Assembly: GCA_022702195.1 (NCBI GenBank)
Contig: JAKONB010000599.1
Location: 1-14,673 of the forward strand
Source of the DNA: Beijerinckiaceae bacterium
GTDB lineage: Bacteria > Pseudomonadota > Alphaproteobacteria > Rhizobiales > Beijerinckiaceae
Length of the DNA: 14,673 bases
Direction of reading: 5' to 3'
Shown here: positions 7,016 through 11,634 of the stretch, in pieces
Numbering within the stretch: the first letter of the stretch is position 1
How the letters are laid out: the number at the start of each line of letters is the position of its first letter
Position numbers and translations under genes: made by a program
Notes under the pieces: generated by a model
Database searches by the model: none
Seen by the model: the letters and a program-made list of their open reading frames with translations, nothing else
What the model was told of the DNA's origin: nothing

Positions 7016-7030
7016 CGCCGAGTCTCGGCG
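7016..7030. repeat. Short perfect inverted repeat before the second small membrane protein
   Basis: CGCCGAG (7016-7022) and CTCGGCG (7024-7030) are perfect complements around a single T. The repeat lies 3 nt upstream of the ribosome-site GAGG (7034-7037). As RNA it would form a 6-bp stem with a GUC loop; as DNA it is a compact dyad. Function unknown. Confidence 0.6.
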
Positions 7031-7041
7031 AGCGAGGCCCC

Positions 7042-7458
7042 ATGGTGATGACGAACGGTTTGGCCGGAATGGGAGCCCCAGCGTCCGAGCCCGCGACGGG
7101 AGCCGATCGCCCGGCCGGCGATCGCAACTCCGCCGACCGTGACGTCCTGGCGCGGGTCGCCGCCTCGTCCTTCGGGCGCGGTGCCGGTCCGGGCGGGCAA
7201 CGGCCCTCCGAGGAGACGAAGCCGCGCATCTTCGCGCGCGGCTGGAAGCGATCGCTGCTCCTCGACCTTCTCCTGGTCGCCGCGCCGCTCCCGCTGGTGC
7301 TGATCGTTCCGCCCTATCTGGACTGCCGGGAGCGGCACGCCAAGATCGGCTTCTTCGCGGGCGAGTCGATGTATTCCTGCACCCGGAAGGGGGTCTCCGA
7401 GCGGTGGCGCAAGCTCGACAGCCGGCTGAAGATGCTGGTGCGCAATTCCGGCCACTGA
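7042..7458 (+). CDS. Small single-pass membrane protein, unknown (paralogue B)
   Basis: The family is not recognised. The 138-residue product has a low-complexity Ala/Gly/Pro N-terminal half, then RGWKRS and one transmembrane helix (about residues 71-92, Leu/Val-rich). A tail follows with Cys95 and Cys113 and a basic C-terminus. From the helix onward it aligns ungapped with the preceding gene: AP, then DC 11 residues later, the second Cys 17 residues on, and L[DE]S 11 residues after that. The start is ATG 7042, or ATG 7048, which is better spaced (10 nt) from GAGG at 7034-7037. It lies 67 bp after its paralogue on the same strand and is probably co-transcribed, unless the intervening dyad interferes. 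It is convergent with the monooxygenase gene. Confidence 0.75.
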   Translation: MVMTNGLAGMGAPASEPATGADRPAGDRNSADRDVLARVAASSFGRGAGPGGQRPSEETKPRIFARGWKRSLLLDLLLVAAPLPLVLIVPPYLDCRERHAKIGFFAGESMYSCTRKGVSERWRKLDSRLKMLVRNSGH

Positions 7459-7466
7459 GCGGTTGC

Positions 7467-7491
7467 GGCCCTCCGGGTGGACCGAAGGGCC
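7467..7491. terminator. Candidate bidirectional terminator
   Basis: GGCCCT (7467-7472) pairs with AGGGCC (7486-7491) in the 41-bp gap between convergent stop codons at 7458 and 7500; the stem can extend past a bulged T. There is no T-tract, so confidence is limited. Confidence 0.35.
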
Positions 7492-7499
7492 TGCCGCCC

Positions 7500-7799
7500 T
7501 TAGAACGCCTGAAGGGCCAGTTCGGTGTGCTCGACGCTCGGGGGAGCCTCGAAGCAGGGCGAGACCATCGCGCGGTAATCCTTCCAGGCCTGAGAGCCGG
7601 TGAAATCCTGGGTGTGGTTCTCCAGGGTCTCCCACTCGATCAGCAGCCGATAGCGCTGCGGCTTCTCGATGGAGCGGCGCACCGCGAAGCTGCGGCAACC
7701 CTTGGCGACCTTGAAGATCGCGGCGGCCCTGGCGATGCCGGCCTCGAACTCGGCCTCCATGCCGGCCTTGACGTCGATCTGCGCGATTTCGAGGATCAT
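7500..7799 (-). CDS. Antibiotic biosynthesis monooxygenase (ABM) family protein
   Basis: The 99-residue protein has the compact ferredoxin-like ABM fold pattern. It opens with ILEIAQIDVKAGMEAEFE, then AAIFKVAKGCRSF, a YRLLIEWETLENH strand with the family's typical W-E-x-x-x-x-H, and F-x-x-SQAWKDYR. ABM proteins are small dimeric cytosolic enzymes; members include cofactor-free quinone-forming monooxygenases, haem-degrading enzymes and many with no known substrate. Nothing here identifies the substrate. The start is ATG 7799. The minus frame remains open far upstream but reads as low-complexity sequence unlike an ABM extension. Upstream lies a 310-bp gene-free region shared with the divergent HTH gene. 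Confidence 0.85.
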   Translation of the reverse strand: MILEIAQIDVKAGMEAEFEAGIARAAAIFKVAKGCRSFAVRRSIEKPQRYRLLIEWETLENHTQDFTGSQAWKDYRAMVSPCFEAPPSVEHTELALQAF

Positions 7800-8109
7800 G
7801 GAAAAGCGTCCCACTGAATCAAAAGAGGCGGTTCCGTCGCTGTTCTCACCGCCGGGTCCCGGCGATGCGGCCCGGAGCAGCCTGCGCGTCCGGTTTCGTC
7901 CACCCCGCAGGCCATGTCCGGTTTCGGGGAAACGTGCAATCGCCGCGTGACGCGCGCGAATAGCGGTGGATGAGTTCGAGGGCTGGTTGTCACGGGCGGC
8001 CTGCGGGCTCAACCATCGCCGCTTGAGCCGGTGCAACCGCGAAACGATTCGGTACGTTTCGTCCATGGCCGCGCTTTTTTGAAAAGCCTGGCGGCAAGGA
8101 TGCCCGAGA
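7800..8109. promoter_or_regulatory. 310-bp gene-free divergent control region rich in repeats
   Basis: I see no convincing gene here. It holds an 11-bp direct repeat GTCCGGTTTCG at 7888-7898 and 7916-7926 (28 bp apart). The second copy runs into a small dyad, GTTTC (7921-7925) and GAAAC (7929-7933). Three larger inverted repeats follow at 8006-8029, 8040-8061 and 8068-8095. It must contain promoters for the ABM gene (minus) and the HTH gene (plus); I cannot assign -35/-10 boxes with confidence. Confidence 0.6.
8006..8095 (+). promoter_or_regulatory. Structured leader: three consecutive inverted repeats before the HTH gene
   Basis: Repeat 1: GGCTCAA (8006-8012) and TTGAGCC (8023-8029). Repeat 2: CGAAACG (8040-8046) and CGTTTCG (8055-8061). 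Repeat 3: GCCGCGCTTTT (8068-8078) pairs with AAAAGC (8082-8087) and, past a 3-nt bulge, GCGGC (8091-8095), around a TTG loop. The third ends directly against the ribosome-site AAGGA at 8096-8100. The arms are perfect apart from the bulge. This could be an RNA leader controlling translation, or a set of operators. Confidence 0.65.
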
Positions 8110-8568
8110 ATGGCGACGCTGAAGGAATTCGAGGAATCGTTGCGCGAGCACGGGATGCTCATGGCGCTGGCCCTGCTGGAGCGCCTGCGCGACCGTGATC
8201 GTGCCGCGCGGACGATCAAGCCGGCCCGGCGCCTCACCGGCCAGAAGATGACCCCCGATCTCGCCCGCGCCATCCTCGACCTGCACGCGACCACCGGCAT
8301 GACCCAGCAGGAGATCGCCTTCAAGGTCGGGGTCAACCAGGGGCGCGTCAACGAGGTGATCAAGCGCGGCAAGTGGCTGAGCGACGATCCCCAGGCCCCG
8401 GAGGCCATCGCCCGTGACAAGGCCAAGGCCAAGGCGCGCGGCGAAGTTGTCATGGCCAAGCGTCCGGCGCCCCGGCCGGCGGCGAAATCATCGGGCAAGT
8501 CCGCAAAGAACGCGGCGTCCCCGCGTCGGGCGGCCCCGCAGGGGCAATTGATGTTCGGGGATCTCTGA
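8110..8568 (+). CDS. Helix-turn-helix DNA-binding protein, unknown role
   Basis: The 152-residue basic protein starts with a helical segment (EFEESLREHGMLMALALLERLRDRD). It then has a clear helix-turn-helix, LARAILDLH...MTQQEIAFKVG-VNQGRVNEVIKRGKW (about residues 52-90). Here TQQEIAFKVG is the first helix and turn, and NQGRVNEVIK the recognition helix, resembling small replisome or phage-like and XRE/Sigma70-region-4-like HTHs. The tail (about 95-152) is disordered and Lys/Ala/Arg/Pro-rich, possibly nonspecific DNA-binding, and ends GQLMFGDL. The start is ATG 8110 with AAGGA about 9 nt upstream. No sensor or enzymatic domain is present. The dyads just upstream make autoregulation plausible but unproven. 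Confidence 0.8.
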   Translation: MATLKEFEESLREHGMLMALALLERLRDRDRAARTIKPARRLTGQKMTPDLARAILDLHATTGMTQQEIAFKVGVNQGRVNEVIKRGKWLSDDPQAPEAIARDKAKAKARGEVVMAKRPAPRPAAKSSGKSAKNAASPRRAAPQGQLMFGDL

Positions 8569-8597
8569 CCCGGCGTCGGATCGCCGCTGGCCGCAAC

Positions 8598-8620
8598 GCA
8601 CCGCGCGGGCCGGTGCTTGT
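8598..8620 (+). terminator. Candidate intrinsic terminator of the HTH gene
   Basis: GCACCG (8598-8603) pairs with CGGTGC (8611-8616) around 7 nt and is followed by TTGTCT, 29 nt after the stop codon. The stem is GC-rich; the T-tract is poor. Confidence 0.4.
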
Positions 8621-8655
8621 CTCGGGAGGCGCCGCGTCACCCCGGGACGATCACC

Positions 8656-8952
8656 ATGAACCGCACCCTCCCCGCTCTGGTCCTCACCTTGATCGCCGCA
8701 CCCGCCCTCGCGCAGCGGGCCTCGACGACGGACATGTCCTGCGCCGAGGCGAAATCGACCGTCTCGCGGCAGGGCGGGATCGTGCTGGGGACCGGCGGGG
8801 CGACCTACGATCGCTTCGTGCGGGATCGCGGCTTCTGCGAGATCACCGAGATCACCATCCCGGCCTTCGTACCGGCGCGCGACGACGTAAATTGCTTCGT
8901 CGGTTATCGCTGCCGCGAGCCGGGGCGCGGGGATCGGTTCAGCGATTTTTGA
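8656..8952 (+). CDS. Small secreted four-cysteine protein
   Basis: The 98-residue product is exported: the N-terminus is a signal peptide ending ...APALAQ (cleavage near residue 19/20). The mature part has four cysteines at about 29, 61, 80 and 86 (MSC, GFC, VNC, YRC), suited to two disulfides. It has the pattern IVLGTGGATYDRFV-x3-GFC...VPARDDVNCFVGYRC. I recall many similar uncharacterised small periplasmic proteins in Rhizobiales, but no function is known. The ATG at 8656 places the signal sequence at the N-terminus; a GGGA lies about 8 nt upstream. An in-frame start at 8617 would put 13 residues before the signal peptide and is rejected. It is convergent with hsp20. Confidence 0.87.
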   Translation: MNRTLPALVLTLIAAPALAQRASTTDMSCAEAKSTVSRQGGIVLGTGGATYDRFVRDRGFCEITEITIPAFVPARDDVNCFVGYRCREPGRGDRFSDF

Positions 8953-8963
8953 GGCCACGCGAA

Positions 8964-8991
8964 AGCGCCCCGGCCAGGGGACCGGAGCGCT
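8964..8991. terminator. Bidirectional terminator candidate between secreted-protein gene and hsp20
   Basis: AGCGC-C-CCGG (8964-8973) pairs with CCGG-A-GCGCT (8982-8991), a 9-bp stem with one C/A mismatch. It lies between convergent stops at 8952 and 9015. On the minus strand the stem is followed by a short T-run (GCGCTTTCG), favouring termination of hsp20. Confidence 0.5.
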
Positions 8992-9014
8992 CGTCTCGAA
9001 CGGAAGTCGGACGC

Positions 9015-9491
9015 TTACGCCGCCTGCTGCACCGTGCCTTCGATGACCGGCTTGGCCTTGGTCTGGCCGGTGCTGGCGATCTGGATCTGGCGCGGCTTCT
9101 TGGCTTCCGGGATCTCACGCACGAGATCGATGTGCAGGAGACCGTTCTCCAGCACCGCCCCCGTCACCTGGACGTAGTCGGCGAGCTGGAACCGGCGCTC
9201 GAAGCCACGGGCGGCGATGCCCTGATGCAGGATCTCGACCTTCCGGTCCGGGTCGGGCTTGCGCTCACCCTTCAGGGACAGCGCGTTCTCCTTGACCTCG
9301 ATGGCGAGATCCGCCTCCGTGAAGCCGGCGACCGCCACCGTGATGCGGTAGGCATTCTCGCCGGTGCGTTCGATGTTGTAGGGCGGATAGGTCGGGACCG
9401 TATCGGCGCTCACGAACTGGTCGAGGGCCGAGAACAGGCGGTCGAAACCGACGGTGGAACGGTAGAGCGGAGCGAGATCGAACTGGCGCAT
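9015..9491 (-). CDS. Small heat-shock protein, Hsp20/IbpA type
   Basis: This is a cytosolic ATP-independent holdase that traps unfolding proteins for DnaK/ClpB refolding. The 158-residue protein begins MRQFDLAPLYRSTVGFDRLF, a typical class A rhizobial/IbpA N-terminus. The alpha-crystallin domain spans about residues 36-127 (YNIERTGENAYRITVAVAGF, EVKENALSLKGE, HQGIAARGFERRFQLADYV, VLENGLLHIDLVRE), with the conserved A-x-x-x-N-G-L-L-type motif. The I-x-I oligomerisation anchor is IQI at 136-138. The start is ATG 9491 with GGAG 8 nt upstream. That ribosome site is buried in a ROSE-type hairpin, and an RpoH-like promoter lies at 9582-9610, so it should be induced by heat at both transcription and translation. 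Confidence 0.95.
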   Translation of the reverse strand: MRQFDLAPLYRSTVGFDRLFSALDQFVSADTVPTYPPYNIERTGENAYRITVAVAGFTEADLAIEVKENALSLKGERKPDPDRKVEILHQGIAARGFERRFQLADYVQVTGAVLENGLLHIDLVREIPEAKKPRQIQIASTGQTKAKPVIEGTVQQAA

Positions 9492-9493
9492 GA

Positions 9494-9578
9494 CATATTC
9501 TCCATAAGAAGCAACATGCTTAACTCTGGTCCGCCCGAGGGCCGGACCGGTTGCGCCGCCGTATTGGCCGGCGCTCCC
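9494..9578 (-). promoter_or_regulatory. ROSE-type RNA thermometer in the hsp20 leader
   Basis: The minus-strand leader folds into successive hairpins: 9553-9574 (GCGCCG/CGGCGC) and 9528-9548 (GGTCCG/CGGACC). The final one, 9494-9518, pairs CATGTT-G-CTTC with GGAG-AATATG. The Shine-Dalgarno GGAG (9500-9503) is base-paired, with a bulged G (9512) within TTGCT opposite it. This is the hallmark of ROSE elements (Repression Of heat-Shock gene Expression) known upstream of rhizobial hsp20 genes, where heat melts the imperfect stem. Leader length, about 85 nt, also fits. The upstream end is estimated. Confidence 0.87.
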
Positions 9579-9581
9579 GTG

Positions 9582-9610
9582 ATATTGGGGAGACCCAAAA
9601 GGCTCGCAAG
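9582..9610 (-). promoter_or_regulatory. RpoH (sigma-32)-like promoter of hsp20
   Basis: Minus strand: -35 CTTGCG (9605-9610), 14 nt, then -10 CCCCAATAT (9582-9590). This is close to the heat-shock sigma consensus CTTGAA-N13-15-CCCCATnT. The predicted transcript would start near 9575, giving the ROSE leader. The -35 lies inside a perfect GGCTC/GAGCC dyad at 9601-9614. An A/T-rich tract (9632-9650) lies further upstream. Confidence 0.72.
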
Positions 9611-9681
9611 AGCCTGACCGCGCCGCGCGTGCGAAAATTTTGCGGTTTTTTCCGTCGTCCCGACTGTGCCAGGACCCGATG

Positions 9682-10677
9682 ATGCTGACGCTCCGTTCGA
9701 CGCCCGACAATCCGGTCCCGCCTGGTGGAACCCTCCAATCCGTCCAGACCGAGGACGGGATCACCCTGCGGGCCGCCCATTGGCGCCCGACCACCCGCCG
9801 CGTGAAGGGGACGATCTGCCTGCTCCAGGGCCGGGCCGAGTTCATCGAGAAGTATTACGAGACCATCGGGGAGTTGCGCGGCCGGGGCTTTGCCGTGGTG
9901 GCGTTCGACTGGCGCGGCCAGGGCGAGTCGCAGCGTCAGGTCCGAGACGCCCATTGCGGACACGTCGCCCGGTTCGACGATTATCGCCGCGACCTGAAGG
10001 CGATCGAGGAGGCGATCCTCCGCCCCACGATGCCGCTTCCTCATATCGGCCTCGCCCATTCCATGGGTGGCGCCGTGGCGTTCACCGGGGCGCTGGAGGG
10101 GTGGCTACCGTTCAGCCGCATCGTCGCCCTGGCGCCGATGCTGTCGATCCGCATGGTGCGCTGGCCCGCGGCCGCCGCGATCCTCGCGCGGGCGCTGCAC
10201 GCCCTGGGGTTCGGCCGGCGCTACATTCCGTTCGGTTCGGCGGTGTCCATCGCCACCAAGCCCTTCGCGGGGAACCGCCTCTCGGGCGATCCGGTCCGCT
10301 ACGCGCGCAACGCCGCCGCCGCGCGGGATGTCGGGGCCGGGGCGGTGGGCGATCCCAGCATCGCCTGGCTCGCCGCGGCGTTCCGGGCCATGGCGCGGCT
10401 CGCCGATCCGCGCGTGCCGGCCGCCATCCGGGTGCCGGTCCTGATCGTCGGCGCCGGGGCCGATCCGGTCTGCGGCACGGCGGCGTCCGAGCGATTCGCC
10501 CAGCGCCTCCGGGCGGGCCACATCGTCATCCTGCCCGATGCCCGACACGAGATCCTGTCCGAGCGGGATGCGATCCGCCAGGATTTCTGGGCGGCCTTCG
10601 ACGCTTTCGTGCCGGGCACCGATCCGGCCACCATCCGGCATGCCGAGACGAAGGGGGCGGTGCCGGTCGCGGTCTGA
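9682..10677 (+). CDS. Alpha/beta hydrolase, lysophospholipase / monoacylglycerol lipase type
   Basis: The 331-residue product is a serine hydrolase of the PldB/monoglyceride-lipase group (Hydrolase_4 type). Its landmarks are LLQGRAEFIEKYYETIGELRGRGF and the oxyanion-side FDWRGQGES. The nucleophile elbow is AHSMGG (Ser127; the usual GHSMGG Gly is Ala), the acid is Asp261 in GAGADPVC and the base is His289 in DARHE. It likely hydrolyses lysophospholipids or monoacylglycerols in the cytosol; there is no signal peptide. AGGA at 9671-9674 is 7 nt from the ATG at 9682 and 4 nt from the ATG at 9679; I chose 9682. It is divergent from hsp20 and ends 18 bp before the convergent hisN. The exact substrate is unknown. 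Confidence 0.9.
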   Translation: MLTLRSTPDNPVPPGGTLQSVQTEDGITLRAAHWRPTTRRVKGTICLLQGRAEFIEKYYETIGELRGRGFAVVAFDWRGQGESQRQVRDAHCGHVARFDDYRRDLKAIEEAILRPTMPLPHIGLAHSMGGAVAFTGALEGWLPFSRIVALAPMLSIRMVRWPAAAAILARALHALGFGRRYIPFGSAVSIATKPFAGNRLSGDPVRYARNAAAARDVGAGAVGDPSIAWLAAAFRAMARLADPRVPAAIRVPVLIVGAGADPVCGTAASERFAQRLRAGHIVILPDARHEILSERDAIRQDFWAAFDAFVPGTDPATIRHAETKGAVPVAV

Positions 10678-10695
10678 CGCCGGGGCCGGTTCGCG

Positions 10696-11484
10696 TCAGG
10701 GATTGAGCCGTCGCAGGGCGGCCTCGTGCAGGGTCCGGTCGCCCGCCGCGACGATGCGGCCGCCCGGTGCGGCGGGGCCGCCCTCCCAATCGGTGATCAC
10801 GCCGCCGGCCCCCTCGACGATCGGAATCAGGGCGACGATGTCGTAGGGCTTCAAGCCCGCCTCGACCACGAGGTCGATCTGCCCGGCGGCCAGCATGCAA
10901 TAGGCGTAGCAATCGGTGCCGTAGCGCGACATCCGCACCGCGCTCTCGATGGCCGCGAATCCCGCCCGCTCCGCGCCCTCTGCGAACAGGCGCGGATCGG
11001 TGGTGGCCAGGAGCGCCTGATCGAGGGACACGCCGCGCCGGGTGCGCAGGGTGCGTTCGCCGCGCGGTGAGCGCAGCCGCGCATGGGCGCCGTCCCCCGA
11101 GAACCGCTCGCCCAGATAGGGCTGGTGCATGAGGCCGAGCACCGGCGCCCCATTGCGCGTCAGCCCGATCAGGGTGCCCCAGCTGGGCAGGCCGGTGATG
11201 AAGGCGCGGGTGCCGTCGATGGGGTCGAGCACCCAGACGAACTCGGCCGAAAGGTTCTCGGAGCCGAATTCCTCCCCCAGGATGCCGTGTGTCGGGAAGG
11301 TCCTGCGGATCATGCCGCGCATGATCACCTCGGCGGCGCGGTCGGCCTCGGTGACCGGGTCGAAGGCGCCGACGCCGCGCGTCTTGTCATCCATCCCGAA
11401 GGCGGCGCGGAAGAAGGGCTGGATCGCCTGCCCGGATTCGGCGGCGAGATCGTCCATGAAACGCGCGAGATCGACCACGCTCAT
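10696..11484 (-). CDS. hisN: Histidinol-phosphatase, inositol monophosphatase family
   Basis: The protein is an Mg2+-dependent phosphatase of the inositol-monophosphatase superfamily, of the HisN type that dephosphorylates histidinol phosphate in histidine synthesis. The 262 residues show the FDPVTEADRAAE block, metal ligands in GILGEEFG (Glu71/72), the DPIDGTRAFITGLPSWGT signature (Asp87, Asp90) and the C-terminal LKPYDIVALIPIVEGAGG (Asp215). The phrase RAFITGLPSWGTLIGL is characteristic of HisN rather than of SuhB or CysQ. The start is ATG 11484 with GGAG about 8 nt upstream. It is downstream of the permease gene on the same strand, with a 150-bp gap containing a strong hairpin, so it is probably transcribed on its own. 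HisN versus a broader inositol/PAP phosphatase rests on motif similarity. Confidence 0.88.
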   Translation of the reverse strand: MSVVDLARFMDDLAAESGQAIQPFFRAAFGMDDKTRGVGAFDPVTEADRAAEVIMRGMIRRTFPTHGILGEEFGSENLSAEFVWVLDPIDGTRAFITGLPSWGTLIGLTRNGAPVLGLMHQPYLGERFSGDGAHARLRSPRGERTLRTRRGVSLDQALLATTDPRLFAEGAERAGFAAIESAVRMSRYGTDCYAYCMLAAGQIDLVVEAGLKPYDIVALIPIVEGAGGVITDWEGGPAAPGGRIVAAGDRTLHEAALRRLNP

Positions 11485-11557
11485 CGGGGCAGCTCCGTTC
11501 AGTGCGGCGGCCGGGCGGCCTAGCCGGAACGAAGCTGATGCGGCCCCCCAGCGTCAA

Positions 11558-11573
11558 GCCCCCGGACGGGGGC
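11558..11573 (-). terminator. Strong GC hairpin after the permease gene
   Basis: Perfect arms GCCCCC (11558-11563) and GGGGGC (11568-11573) around a 4-nt loop lie 61 nt after the permease stop. No U-tract follows; instead TTGACG (11552-11557) adjoins, which could be a -35 for hisN though no convincing -10 follows. Confidence 0.4.
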
Positions 11574-11634
11574 GGCCCGCCCCTCCCGCGTCACGACCGC
11601 GCCGCGTTGTGGACGACGGCGGATCGCGAATCGC

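Noticed and set aside
7800..8066. Upstream extension of the ABM gene, or a separate minus-strand peptide in the 310-bp gap
   Set aside because: The translated sequence is Arg/Pro/Ser-rich and unlike ABM N-termini. The ATG at 7799 already gives a full-length family member, and the region is occupied by dyads.
9632..9650. AAAATTTT followed by TTTTTT as an intrinsic terminator on the plus strand
   Set aside because: No gene ends upstream on that strand, and the self-complementary part lacks a GC stem. An A/T-rich promoter element for one of the divergent genes is more likely.
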